From contig JACKLE010000004.1 of NCBI GenBank assembly GCA_024236075.1, positions 178,696-242,695 on the forward strand: a DNA stretch of 64,000 nt. The letters are read 5' to 3'. The DNA is from Alphaproteobacteria bacterium. Its GTDB lineage: Bacteria; Pseudomonadota; Alphaproteobacteria; JACAEB01. A program made the translations under genes and the position numbers. Below, piece by piece: positions 35,282 through 47,753 of this stretch. The stretch's first letter is position 1; each line of letters opens with the position of its first letter. A model generated the notes under the pieces. It saw only the letters and a program-made list of their open reading frames with translations, searched no databases and was not told where the DNA came from.

Positions 35282-36448
35282 ATGGAAATGCGGCGTTTAG
35301 ACAATCTTGGGTGTGGGGACTGGGGAGAGGCGCCCGGGTCGCAGGAAGCGTCACGGCGGATCAACAAGGCCCAAAGGCTGAACGTCGAGTCCGACAAGCG
35401 CGCGACCCGCAGGCGTCTGCACCTTCGCGAAATCAGCGAAGGCGCCGCGCATCGTTCCGAGCGCGTCGGCTCCGATCTCAAAGCGACCCGCGTCAGTCTT
35501 GGTTACGACCTCGGGGCCGTTGCCAAGGCACTGAGGATTCGCCGCGACCATCTCGAGGCGGTCGAGGAGAGCGATCTCGCCAATCTGCCGGGCAAGGCCT
35601 ACGCCATCGGCTTCATCCGCTCCTATGCCGACTATCTCGGCCTCGACTCCGACGAGTGCGTGCGCCGCTTCAAGGAGGAGACGAAGCAGCTCCCCGACAC
35701 GGGCGAGCTGGTCTTCCCCGAGGTCAATGAAGAAGTGCGCCTGCCGCATGGCGTGCTCGCCATCGTGCTGTTCCTCCTCGCCGTCGGAACGGTGTGGGGG
35801 ATTCTGGCGCTGACCGGTGTCGGCAACCCCAACAAGACGGCGAGCGTGCCTCCGGTTCCGGAGGAGCTCACGACCGACACGCTGGCCAAGGGCGTGGTGA
35901 CGCTCGCGGGCGCGAGCGGCATCGTGTCGACCGAGGCCGACGCCGCCACCGCGCCGGACGATGCCGCGGCCAAGGCCCTGCCCGTCGATTGGGAAGGCCC
36001 CATGCCGGCCCATTCCCGCGATGCCACCACGCTGGCGGCTCTCCCCGAAGGCTTCGTCGGCGCCTGGCCGCGCCTCAAGCCGCAAGAGGGCGGAGCAGGG
36101 ACAGGCTCCGCCGCGACCGGCGATGAGACTGCCGCGCCGAAGGTGGGCGAGGTCTATGGGCAGGAGAACCGCGACGCCCGCGTCGTCATCCAGGCCAGGG
36201 TCGATGCGTGGCTGAGGATCGAGGACCTGACGGCCGGCGTGCTTCTGGAGCGCGACCTCAAGGCGGGCGACGTCTATCTGGTGCCCAATCGGCCGGGCAT
36301 CGCGATGGGCGCGCGCAATGCCGGGGCGTTCAACATCATCCTCGATGGGGCGCCGATCGGACGCGCCGGACCCGAGGGCCGGGCGCTGCCGGCGATGCTC
36401 CTCGATCCGCCGACCCTGAAGCCGCGCGCGAGCGCCGCGACGAACTAG
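35282..36448 (+). CDS. RodZ-like helix-turn-helix membrane protein
   Basis: A 388-aa protein with a HTH_25-type domain (about residues 60-135, including LGAVAKALRIRRDHLEAVEE and AIGFIRSYADYLGLD), a transmembrane helix (about 156-179), a low-complexity linker rich in Ala, Thr and Pro, and a C-terminal DUF4115-like domain (about 300-380). This is the RodZ architecture, which links MreB to the cell-shape machinery. The N-terminal 55 residues are unusual and may be untranslated. It sits between ptsP and ispG, a position where RodZ-like genes are common. Confidence 0.82.
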   Translation: MEMRRLDNLGCGDWGEAPGSQEASRRINKAQRLNVESDKRATRRRLHLREISEGAAHRSERVGSDLKATRVSLGYDLGAVAKALRIRRDHLEAVEESDLANLPGKAYAIGFIRSYADYLGLDSDECVRRFKEETKQLPDTGELVFPEVNEEVRLPHGVLAIVLFLLAVGTVWGILALTGVGNPNKTASVPPVPEELTTDTLAKGVVTLAGASGIVSTEADAATAPDDAAAKALPVDWEGPMPAHSRDATTLAALPEGFVGAWPRLKPQEGGAGTGSAATGDETAAPKVGEVYGQENRDARVVIQARVDAWLRIEDLTAGVLLERDLKAGDVYLVPNRPGIAMGARNAGAFNIILDGAPIGRAGPEGRALPAMLLDPPTLKPRASAATN

Positions 36449-36486
36449 CGCCCGCGCTTGCCCGCAGCGGCGAATACGTCCATCTC

Positions 36487-37656
36487 ATGGGCGAGGCGAG
36501 CGAACCCATGACCCACCGAGCCTTCAGGCACATCGAGCGGCGCAAGACGCGCCAGATCCGCGTCGGCGATGTCCTCGTCGGCGGGGACGCGCCCATCAGC
36601 ATTCAGTCGATGACGAACACGCCGACCGAGGACACGCGGGCGACCATCGACCAGATCCGCCGGCTCGAGGAGGCGGGCGCCGACATCGTGCGCGTCTCGT
36701 GCCCGGACGAGCCCTCGACGAAAGCGCTGCGGGAGATCGTCAAGGCGGCGCGGGTGCCGATCGTCGCCGACATCCATTTTCACTACCGCCGCGCCATCGA
36801 GGCGGCCGAGGCGGGTGCCGCGTGCCTGCGCATCAATCCCGGCAATATCGGCTCGAAGGAGCGCGTGCGCGAGGTGGTGAAGGCCGCGCGCGACCACGGA
36901 GTCTCCATGCGCATCGGCGTCAATGCCGGCTCGCTCGAGCGCGAGCTTCTGGAGCGCTATGGCGAGCCTTGCCCCGAGGCCATGGTCGAAAGCGCGCTCA
37001 GCCACGCCCGCATCCTCGAGGACAACGACTTCCTCGACTTCAAGATTTCGGTGAAGGCGTCCGACGTCTTCCTCGCCGTGGCGGCCTATCAGGGCCTCGC
37101 CGAGGCCTGCGACTATCCCCTGCATCTCGGCATCACCGAGGCGGGCGGCCTTCGATCCGGCACCGTCAAATCGGCGATCGGCATCGGCATGCTGCTCTGG
37201 GCGGGCATCGGCGACACCGTCCGCGTCTCGCTCTCCGCCGATCCGGTCGAGGAGGTGAAGGCGGGCTTCGACATATTGAAGTCGCTGCACCTGAGGCATC
37301 GCGGAGTGACGATCATCTCCTGCCCCTCCTGCGCGCGGCAGGGGTTCGACGTCGTGAAGACGGTGGCGATCCTGGAGGAGCGCCTCGCGCACATCTCGAC
37401 GCCTATGACGCTTTCCGTCATCGGCTGCGTCGTCAACGGTCCCGGCGAGGCGCGCGAGACCGACATCGGCTTCACCGGCGGCGGGGCGGGAGCGGGCATG
37501 GTCTACCTCGCCGGCGTGCAGGACCATAAGATGGACAATGCGCGCATGGTCGATCACCTCGTCGAGCTCGTCGAGGCGAAGGCCGCTGAGATCGCCGGGG
37601 CCGGCGGCGGCGGACCGGCTCCGGAGCGTGAGGACGCAAGGGCCGAGAGCCTCTAG
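36487..37656 (+). CDS. ispG: 4-hydroxy-3-methylbut-2-enyl-diphosphate synthase IspG
   Basis: Sixth step of the MEP isoprenoid pathway; an Fe4-S4 enzyme converting MEcPP to HMBPP. The protein is 389 aa with the TIM-barrel start SIQSMTNTPTEDT, CLRINPGNIG, GITEAGG, and the cluster ligands Cys279 and Cys282 (SCPSC) and Cys314 (IGCVVNGPGE). ATG 36487 is used; ATG 36508 is a reasonable alternative. It follows the rodZ-like gene by 38 bp and precedes prfA; no hisS lies between ispG and prfA. Confidence 0.95.
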   Translation: MGEASEPMTHRAFRHIERRKTRQIRVGDVLVGGDAPISIQSMTNTPTEDTRATIDQIRRLEEAGADIVRVSCPDEPSTKALREIVKAARVPIVADIHFHYRRAIEAAEAGAACLRINPGNIGSKERVREVVKAARDHGVSMRIGVNAGSLERELLERYGEPCPEAMVESALSHARILEDNDFLDFKISVKASDVFLAVAAYQGLAEACDYPLHLGITEAGGLRSGTVKSAIGIGMLLWAGIGDTVRVSLSADPVEEVKAGFDILKSLHLRHRGVTIISCPSCARQGFDVVKTVAILEERLAHISTPMTLSVIGCVVNGPGEARETDIGFTGGGAGAGMVYLAGVQDHKMDNARMVDHLVELVEAKAAEIAGAGGGGPAPEREDARAESL

Positions 37657-37704
37657 CGGCAATCTCGTCGCCCATTTCCCTGTCGCAATCTTTCCGGTCC
37701 CCAC

Positions 37705-38786
<1,082 letters not shown>

Positions 38787-38790
<4 letters not shown>

Positions 38791-39710
38791 AAGGGCTCGC
38801 TCCGCTTTCGGCCGTGCTGGCGCAAGCGCGCGCGCGGCTCGCCGCGGCCGGTTTCGACACGCCCGCCCTGGAGGCGAGGCTGCTGGTCGAGGCCGCGACC
38901 GGGCTTTCCCCCGAGCGGCAGATTCTCGACGGCGCGCGCCCGCTCGACGGCGGAGAGGCGGAGCGTCTCGCCTCGCTCGTCGAGCGGCGCCTCGCGCACG
39001 AGCCGATCGCCCACCTGCTCGGCGAGCGCGAGTTCTGGTCGATGCGCTTTGCCGTCTCGCCGGCGACGCTCGTTCCGCGCCCCGACAGCGAGACGGTCGT
39101 GACGGCGGCTCTTTCCTGCGTCGCGGACCGCTGCGCGCCCTTACGCCTTCTCGATCTCGGGACGGGCACCGGATGCCTTCTCCTGGCGCTTCTGCGCGAG
39201 CTTCCGTGCGCGGAGGGCGTAGGGGTCGATATCGTCCCGGCGGCGGCGGCGCTGGCGCGCGCGAACGCCGAGCGGCTCGGCCTTGCGGACCGCGCGCGTT
39301 TCCTCGTCGCCGATTGGGCTTCGGCGCTCGCGGGTCCCTTCGACCTCGTCCTCGCCAATCCGCCCTATGTCGAGAGCGCCGCGTTAACGAGTCTTGAACG
39401 CCAGGTCCGCGATCATGAGCCCGGAACCGCGCTCGACGGGGGTCCGGATGGGCTCGACGCCTACCGCGCCCTCCTTCCGCAGGTCGCCGGGCTTCTGGCC
39501 GCCGAGGGCCGGCTGGTCGTCGAAATCGGCGTCGGCCAGAAGGCGGCGGTCGAGTCGCTCGGCCGGTGCGAGGGCCTTGACACCCGTGCGGTTCATGAAG
39601 ACTTTGGCGGCCGTGCACGTGCCCTCGTTTTCGGGCCCGCGAGTTTCGGGCGGCGAGCCGCCGGCTGCAACGCCAAAAAAGGGGTTGGAAACCCGAAAAC
39701 GACCGGCTAA
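38787..39710 (+). CDS. prmC: Release factor glutamine methyltransferase PrmC
   Basis: N5-methylates the glutamine of the GGQ motif in release factors. The 307-aa protein has an N-terminal helical domain, the SAM motif LLDLGTGTGCLLLA and the catalytic NPPY (residues 191-194) in VLANPPYVES. The start GTG overlaps the prfA stop. The last 30 residues are a tail with GRRAAGCNAKKGVGN that is not usual for the family. Confidence 0.94.
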
Positions 39711-39713
39711 CGT
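39685..39713 (+). promoter_or_regulatory. Weak candidate promoter at the end of prmC
   Basis: TTGGAA (39685-39690), a 17-base spacer and TAACGT (39708-39713). The -10 overlaps the prmC stop codon. If real, it would start a long leader for the DUF4167 gene. The match to consensus is modest. Confidence 0.25.
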
Positions 39714-40215
39714 GCGCCTGGGGAATGCGTTTGGTGCCATCAGGGCCACCACCCGGACATCCATCCGGCCGATGTGCTACCGGCAGACGACCGAGCGGCA
39801 GACGATCAACTCCTGATCACCGGAGTCGTCCCGAGCCATGATCGGTCCGGCGGATGTGCCGAGAGGATGACAGGCACTTGAACGGATGAATCGCTCGGAG
39901 GCCTGCCGCTTGCGGCGAGCGCTCCTGGCTGCGAGCCCCTGGGTGTCGTGAACAGCTTGCCAATGCGATCGCGGCGAGGCCGAGGCGGGCCTTGCGCGAC
40001 CGAGCAGGGCGCGACTCGCCGGGTGTGCCGTGGAGGGGCCTGGGATCAGGTCCCTTGGGTCGTCCGCCGGGGCAGGGAAAGCGTGAGGCGACTGCGGGGA
40101 CGTGGACTTGCCCTCGGGGTGCAGCGAGCGACGCCGCGCCGTCCGGTGGCCCAGAAGAAAGAGCGGCGGTGGAACGCCGGGCGATACCCAGAGGTCATGG
40201 CAACAGTGGAATGAG
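39711..40215. other. 505-bp gene-free region before the DUF4167 gene
   Basis: No coding frame here looks real: the available frames are Arg/Gly-rich with no family pattern. The right two thirds are GC-rich and full of short complementary stretches; one clear hairpin is GGGGCCTGGGATCAGGTCCC near 40044-40063. I compared it mentally with RNase P RNA, tmRNA and SRP RNA and found none of their signature sequences. It could be a structured 5' leader or an unrecognised small RNA. Confidence 0.5.
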
Positions 40216-40632
40216 ATGAGACCAGGTCAGATTTCGAAACGGTCGCGCGGCCGGGGCCGCAAGCCGAGCGTCCAGATCAACCGCACATTCGACAGCAACG
40301 GACCGGATGTGAAGATTCGCGGCTCGGCGAGCCAGATCGTCGACAAGTATCAGGCGCTGGCGCGCGACGCGCAGTCTTCGGGCGACCATGTGCAGGCGGA
40401 GAATTACCTTCAGCATGCCGAGCACTATCTCCGCGTGCTGAACGCCATGCAGCAGAGCATGCAATCGACCTATCAGGGCGAGCGGCCCCAGCCCCGTCCG
40501 AACGGATCGTGGAACGGCGAGGCCGCGAACGGCTCGGCGCACGCGCCGGCCCAGGGCGAAGGCCAGCCCGCCGCAGCGGCCGAGAGCGAGACCGGCCAGC
40601 CCGGCGACGGCGAGGTCGCGAACTTCGGCTGA
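40216..40632 (+). CDS. DUF4167 domain protein
   Basis: A 138-aa protein with the alphaproteobacterial DUF4167 core: a basic N-terminus RSRGRGRKPSVQINRTFDSN, the segment GPDVKIRGSASQIVDKYQAL and SSGDHVQAENYLQHAEHYLR. The C-terminal 55 residues are low-complexity, rich in Gly, Ala, Pro, Gln and Glu. The Arg-rich start suggests RNA or ribosome binding, but that is inference. ATG 40216 fits the family start. Confidence 0.88.
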   Translation: MRPGQISKRSRGRGRKPSVQINRTFDSNGPDVKIRGSASQIVDKYQALARDAQSSGDHVQAENYLQHAEHYLRVLNAMQQSMQSTYQGERPQPRPNGSWNGEAANGSAHAPAQGEGQPAAAAESETGQPGDGEVANFG

Positions 40633-40636
40633 CCGT

Positions 40637-41395
40637 TCAGGCCCGCCGGCACGCCGCGCCGAGCCTGATCTCCCCGCCTTCGACCACGCGGGCATAGACG
40701 CCGCAATTCATGTGGCCGTAGTCGCGCAGGAGGTCGCCCGGTAGGTCGCCCTCCCGCACGCCCGTGGCCGGCTCGACATTCGTCGCCGCGCAGCGGCTAG
40801 TTTCCTTCACCACCTCCACGATCGCGTCCGCGAGCATGAGGCGGGCGCCGACCAGATCGCGCTCGAAGAATGCCGGCAGGCCGCCGAGATAGACGTTCGC
40901 GCGGAAGCGCAGCGGATCGAGGCGGCGTCCCCAGCGCTTCTCCAGCGCCTCGACGGTCGCGAGATTGACGAGCGAGAGACATTTCATCGCCACGTCCGAG
41001 AAGGAATGGCCCTGCGCGCGCACGAGCCGGGGCGGCGCATCGAGGCCGAGATAGTCGGCAAAGAAGCGCTCGACGGCCGCGATGCCGTCCGGCTCGATGA
41101 CGCTCGCAGAGAGCCTCGGCGTTCCACCTTCGGCGATGTCGAGGCGGTCTTCGCCGACGAGCCGAGTTTCGAGGCGCGCGAGCTTTTCGTCGCGCATCAG
41201 CATCAGAAACTTGATCTTCGGCAGATAGGCCGGCACTGCCGGATCGAAGACCGGCGTTCCGACCTCGAGCGCGAAGGCGCGGTCGAGCGGAATGGTGCCG
41301 CCCGGCACGACCGTGGCCCGCTCGAGCGGCTCGGCGGAAAGGCCCTTGACCGGATAGCGGTAGAGGGCCTCGATGCGCGTGCCGGAATCGGACAT
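40637..41395 (-). CDS. MOSC domain protein
   Basis: A 252-aa protein with a MOSC N-terminal beta-barrel (ALYRYPVKGLSAEPLERA) and a C-terminal MOSC domain with the conserved Cys in ETSRCAATNV and the NCGVYA segment. MOSC proteins bind molybdenum cofactor or carry sulfur and are related to the C-terminus of Moco sulfurase and to mARC/YiiM reductases. The specific substrate is unknown. It is convergent with DUF4167 (4 bp apart) and divergent from clpB. Confidence 0.85.
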   Translation of the reverse strand: MSDSGTRIEALYRYPVKGLSAEPLERATVVPGGTIPLDRAFALEVGTPVFDPAVPAYLPKIKFLMLMRDEKLARLETRLVGEDRLDIAEGGTPRLSASVIEPDGIAAVERFFADYLGLDAPPRLVRAQGHSFSDVAMKCLSLVNLATVEALEKRWGRRLDPLRFRANVYLGGLPAFFERDLVGARLMLADAIVEVVKETSRCAATNVEPATGVREGDLPGDLLRDYGHMNCGVYARVVEGGEIRLGAACRRA

Positions 41396-41430
41396 GGGCA
41401 GGAAATCCTCGCGAGCCTGTGGCAGTCCAC

Positions 41431-41458
41431 CTTGTGTTGCCGCCACACAACACCACAT
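41431..41458 (+). promoter_or_regulatory. Possible sigma-32 (RpoH) promoter of clpB
   Basis: CTTGTGT (41431-41437) and CACCACAT (41451-41458), 13 bases apart, resemble the heat-shock consensus CTTGAAA-N11-16-CCCCATNT. The same bases also form the inverted repeat TTGTGT-N7-ACACAA (41432-41450), so an operator is an alternative. It is upstream of clpB with a leader of about 150 nt. Confidence 0.35.
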
Positions 41459-41614
41459 GCAAGGCACGCCATGCTTCCGGGAAGGTGGCGACGCGTTGGG
41501 CCGGCCGCTCGTGCCGGCTGATGTCCATCAATGCGCGGGCCCTGGGGCGCTGTCCACGCTCCCCACGCCCGCCGACCGCTTCGGATGCCGCTATCGGGCC
41601 GAGATGAGGACGCC

Positions 41615-44215
<2,601 letters not shown>

Positions 44216-44281
44216 GCGGGCGTTCCGTGCGCTGCACGGGTCTCCGCCGTCGCGCGAACTGACGAGCCAGCGAACACCCTC

Positions 44282-44362
44282 CGTCGTCCCGCGGCTCGAC
44301 CGCGGGACCCATATTCCCGGCGCTTGTGGCTATGGGTCCCGCGGTCGAGCCGCGGGATGACG
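44282..44362. repeat. REP-like inverted repeat, copy 2
   Basis: Two 32-nt arms (44282-44313 and 44331-44362) differ by one base and pair around a 17-nt loop. Each arm is itself palindromic: GTCCCGCGG and CCGCGGGAC around a 5-nt loop. It lies between convergent clpB and the SDR gene and may end both transcripts. Related sequence is present at 28186-28212. Confidence 0.75.
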
Positions 44363-44425
44363 CATGGGGGTAGCCGCTCGGACTGTTTCCCGCAATGCAC
44401 GAGGCTCGGGCTTGCGGCCCGTCCC

Positions 44426-45184
44426 CTAAAGCTGCACCCGCCTCGTATAAGCTCCGTCCACGATGAAATTCGCGCCGGAGACGAAGCTCGCGGCGGGGCT
44501 CGCGAGGAAGCAGGCGGCGTTCGCGACCTCTTGGGGGCTGCCCATGCGGCCCATGGGGTTGCGGGCGAGGGCGTCCTCATAGGCCTTGGGGAAATGGATC
44601 TTCGCCATGCCCCAGACGCCGCCTTCGAAATAGATCGTGCCCGGAGAGACGGCGTTGACGCGCACATTGTCCTTGGCGAGCGCGAGCGCATAGCCTTTGA
44701 CGAGCGGGATCTGCGCGGCCTTGATGCTCGAATAGGCATTGGGGCCGGAGACCTCGACACCCGAGATCGAGCTGATCACCACGACGGAGCCCTTGCCGGA
44801 CGTCTTGAGGGCGGGGACGGCGGCCTCCATCGCGCGCTCGAAGCCCATGAGGTCGATCGCGAAGCCCTTGGCGAAGGCGTCCTCGGCGGTGCCGATGGCG
44901 AGCGCGCTCGCATTCGAGACGAGGATGTCGAGGCCGCCGAGGCTCTCTATCGCCGTGCCGATCCAGGCCTTGAGGGCCGCGCCGTCGGCGATGTCGACGC
45001 TCGCGCCGAAAGCCTTCACGCCCCTGGCGGAGAGCGCCTCGAGGGCGGCGGCGACCTCCTCGCCGTTCCGGGCGCAGACGGCGACATGCGTGCCTTCGCC
45101 CGCCAGCGTGTCGGCGATGGCGCGGCCGATGCCCCGCGTGCCGCCGAGGACAATGGCCTTGAGGCCCTTGAGACCGAGATCCAT
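44426..45184 (-). CDS. Short-chain dehydrogenase/reductase
   Basis: A 252-aa SDR with the NAD(P)-binding GGTRGIG (residues 14-20), NAS in place of NNAG at 91-93, and the catalytic Ser near 139, Tyr151 and Lys155 (YSSIK). The C-terminal SGANFIVDGAYTRRVQL is typical of classical SDRs. It overlaps the crotonase gene by one base (TGATG), so they are co-translated. Together they look like part of a fatty-acid or CoA-thioester route, but the substrate is unknown. Confidence 0.87.
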   Translation of the reverse strand: MDLGLKGLKAIVLGGTRGIGRAIADTLAGEGTHVAVCARNGEEVAAALEALSARGVKAFGASVDIADGAALKAWIGTAIESLGGLDILVSNASALAIGTAEDAFAKGFAIDLMGFERAMEAAVPALKTSGKGSVVVISSISGVEVSGPNAYSSIKAAQIPLVKGYALALAKDNVRVNAVSPGTIYFEGGVWGMAKIHFPKAYEDALARNPMGRMGSPQEVANAACFLASPAASFVSGANFIVDGAYTRRVQL

Positions 45185-45987
45185 CAGTGCTCCTCCTTTT
45201 TTCCGTCCGCGCGGCCCCGAAAATCGGGCGGGCGCTTTTCCAGGAACGCCCGCGCGCCCTCGCGGAAGTCGGGACCGGTCAGCGCCGCCGCGAAGAGCGC
45301 GGTCGTCTCGGGCGTGTCGTCGCTCGCGCCGGAAAGGATCATCGCGACGATGTCCTTCGCGCCGCGGATCGTCGTCGGCGCCGCGCGCGCGAGCAGCTCC
45401 GAATAGGACGCGACAGCGTCGTCGAGGCCGCCGGCCGGCACCAGGCGGTCGACGAGGCGGATGCGAAGGGCTTCTTCCGCGTCGAGAATGCGTCCGGTGA
45501 ACAGGATGTCCTTCGCGGCCGACGGCCCGACGACATCGACAAGGCGCTTGGTGTCGGCGAGCGCGTAGACGAGTCCGAGGCGCGCCGGCGTGATCGCGAA
45601 GCGCGCGGTCTCGTCGGCAAAGCGGAAATCGCAGGCGAGGGCGAGCCCGCAGCCTCCGCCGAAGCAGGGGCCCGCGATGCGGGCGATCGTCGGCTTCGCG
45701 CAGGCCGCGAGGCTGCCCTGCGCCTCCCGCACCGCAGCTCCGAACGCCCGCGCCGCCTCGGGGTCGTGCGAAAACGCCTGAAGCTCGGCAATATCCGCGC
45801 CGGCCGCGAAGACGGTGTCGTGCGCCCCGCGCAGGACGAGGACGCGAATCTCGGCGTCGGCCTCAGCCTCGCGCACGAGGGGGGCTATCGCGGCCCACAT
45901 GGCGGCGTTCAGCGCATTGCGCCGTTCCGGCCGGTCGAGAACGATCTCGGCAACGGCGCCGCGCCGGCGCAGCTCGACTTCGGCCAT
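45184..45987 (-). CDS. Crotonase-superfamily protein lacking both hydratase Glu residues
   Basis: A 267-aa enoyl-CoA hydratase/isomerase-fold protein. The CoA/oxyanion region reads FAAGADI and GPCFGGGCGLALACDFRFA. In rat crotonase the two catalytic glutamates lie in GGCELAMMC and QPEILLG; here the matching positions are GGCGLALAC and TPARLGL, so both are replaced. It is therefore unlikely to be a plain 2-enoyl-CoA hydratase and could be an isomerase, a thioesterase or another reaction type. The start ATG is at 45987. It is upstream of and coupled to the SDR. Confidence 0.85.
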   Translation of the reverse strand: MAEVELRRRGAVAEIVLDRPERRNALNAAMWAAIAPLVREAEADAEIRVLVLRGAHDTVFAAGADIAELQAFSHDPEAARAFGAAVREAQGSLAACAKPTIARIAGPCFGGGCGLALACDFRFADETARFAITPARLGLVYALADTKRLVDVVGPSAAKDILFTGRILDAEEALRIRLVDRLVPAGGLDDAVASYSELLARAAPTTIRGAKDIVAMILSGASDDTPETTALFAAALTGPDFREGARAFLEKRPPDFRGRADGKKEEH

Positions 45988-46092
45988 CTCGTCCTCTCGA
46001 AGGCTGTCCCGCGAGCCTCGCACGCCTCGCCTTGCGTTGCGAGCGGCGCGGGCAAACATGCTATGCGCTTCATGGGGACAAGGAGGACAGTC

Positions 46093-46482
46093 ATGAGCGC
46101 GGCCCTCGAGGAGCTCAAGTCGGCGATCGCCTTCAACGCGGACGGGCTCGTCCCCGCAATTGCGCAGGATCACGCGACGGGCGAGGTGCTGATGCTCGCC
46201 TGGATGAGCGCGGCCTCGCTCGAGGCGACCCTGGCGACCGGCGAGGTCACCTACTGGTCGCGCTCGCGGGCGAAGCTCTGGCGTAAGGGCGAGACCTCGG
46301 GCCATGTCCAGCGCCTCAAGGAGCTGAGAATCGACTGCGACGGGGACACGCTGCTCCTTCTCGTCGAGCAGACGGGTCCGGCCTGCCACACGGGCACGCG
46401 AAGCTGCTTTTTCCGCGCCTGGCGCGAGGGCGGCCTCGTCCGGATCGCCGAGCCGATGGCCGGCATCGGAGGGAATGGTTAA
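46093..46482 (+). CDS. hisI: Phosphoribosyl-AMP cyclohydrolase HisI
   Basis: Third step of histidine synthesis, opening the ring of PR-AMP. The 129-aa protein has the zinc- and magnesium-binding motifs: LMLAWMSAAS, TYWSRSRAKLWRKGETSGH, IDCDGDTLLL and GPACHTGTRSCFF. It is the stand-alone cyclohydrolase; hisE is not fused. A strong AGGAGGACAG precedes the ATG at 46093. No other his gene is adjacent. Confidence 0.95.
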   Translation: MSAALEELKSAIAFNADGLVPAIAQDHATGEVLMLAWMSAASLEATLATGEVTYWSRSRAKLWRKGETSGHVQRLKELRIDCDGDTLLLLVEQTGPACHTGTRSCFFRAWREGGLVRIAEPMAGIGGNG

Positions 46483-46571
46483 CTCGCCGCTCTTTACGCT
46501 AGGCGGCCATTTGCTAGTGTGAGGCGGCGCAAGGCCGAGCCCGGCATGTCCGAGAAGCCCGGCCGCGCGGG

Positions 46572-47753
46572 TTGAGGACGTGTGCCTTGGAGCTTGAGCC
46601 GGTCGCGGGCGAGGATGCGGGTGGCGGTCGCCGCCGCCGTCCGCGCCGTCGACGCAGGGCCGCCCGCACGCCGATGGCGAAGCTCCGCGGCAAGGCCGCC
46701 AGGTTCGCTCCGCCGGCGCCGGACGCCCGAGGGCGCTGGCGCCACACTTTCGCGGCGGTCGATCTCGGCACCAATAATTGCCGCCTGCTCGTCGCGCGGC
46801 CGACCTCGGCGGGATTTTCCGTCATCGATGCCTTTTCGCGCACGGTCCGCCTCGGCGAAGGCCTGGGCGCGCGCGGGGCGCTTTCGGACGGCGCCATGGC
46901 ACGCGCCCTCGAGGCGCTCAAGGTCTGCGCGTCGAAGATTCGCCGCGACCGCGTCACGCGCGTGCGCGCGATCGCGACCGAGGCCTGCCGCTATGCGGCC
47001 AACGGAACGGCATTCCTCGATCAGGCGGCCCGGGCCACCGGTCTGCCCTTCGAGCTCATCTCGACGGCCGAGGAAGCCCGGCTCGCGGCTCGCGGCTGCC
47101 TCCCGCTCGTCGATCGCACGGTGGAGCATGTCCTCGTCTTCGACATCGGCGGCGGCTCGACGGAGCTCATCTGGCTCGACATGAAACGTCTGCCGCCCGG
47201 CGAGGGCGAGCCTGCCATCGCGGGCTGGGCTTCGATTCCCTGCGGGGTGGTGACGCTGACGGAGCGCCACGCCGCGGCGGGCGGGACGCCTGCCTATTCG
47301 CGCATGGTCGAGGAGGTCATGGGCCTTCTCGCCGAGGCGCGCGGGGCGCATGCGCTGCCCGAGCCCGGCTGCGTCGCGCACATGCATCTCCTGGGCACGT
47401 CCGGCACCGTGACGACGCTCGCGGGGCTGCATCTCCGCTTGCCCCGCTACGAGCGCGCGCGGGTCGACGGGCTGTGGGCCGAGGTCGACGATCTGTTGCG
47501 CATCGCCAAGCGCCTCGCGGGAATGACCTGCGCGGAGCGCGCGGCGGAGCCCTGCATCGGATCGGACCGGGCGGACCTCGTCGTCGCGGGCTGCGCCATC
47601 CTCGAGGCGATCCATCGGGTCTGGCCCTGCGCCCGGCTGCGAGTCGCGGACCGGGGTCTTCGCGAGGGCATCCTCCTCGGCCTGATGGATGCGGCCGATC
47701 GCGAGGACGGGCTCGCTCCGGGAATGGGGGCGGGGGCCGCCCTCCCGCCATGA
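46572..47753 (+). CDS. ppx: Ppx/GppA phosphatase family protein
   Basis: Exopolyphosphatase or guanosine pentaphosphatase of the sugar-kinase fold, linking polyphosphate and the stringent response. Phosphate-binding signatures are AAVDLGTNNCRLLVARP and FDIGGGSTELIW; the GTSGTVTTLAGLH motif is also present. The N-terminus is unclear: TTG 46572 gives 393 aa with an Arg-rich head, while ATG 46674 gives a more usual start. Coupled to rlmE by an ATGA overlap at the 3' end. Confidence 0.87.
   Translation: MRTCALELEPVAGEDAGGGRRRRPRRRRRAARTPMAKLRGKAARFAPPAPDARGRWRHTFAAVDLGTNNCRLLVARPTSAGFSVIDAFSRTVRLGEGLGARGALSDGAMARALEALKVCASKIRRDRVTRVRAIATEACRYAANGTAFLDQAARATGLPFELISTAEEARLAARGCLPLVDRTVEHVLVFDIGGGSTELIWLDMKRLPPGEGEPAIAGWASIPCGVVTLTERHAAAGGTPAYSRMVEEVMGLLAEARGAHALPEPGCVAHMHLLGTSGTVTTLAGLHLRLPRYERARVDGLWAEVDDLLRIAKRLAGMTCAERAAEPCIGSDRADLVVAGCAILEAIHRVWPCARLRVADRGLREGILLGLMDAADREDGLAPGMGAGAALPP

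Noticed and set aside
39948..40214. Plus-strand frame of 88 codons in the gene-free stretch
   Set aside because: Arg/Gly-rich with no domain; it overlaps the leader of a real gene.
39850..40215. RNase P RNA, tmRNA or SRP RNA before the DUF4167 gene
   Set aside because: None of the diagnostic conserved stretches of those RNAs is visible. A covariance search would be decisive.
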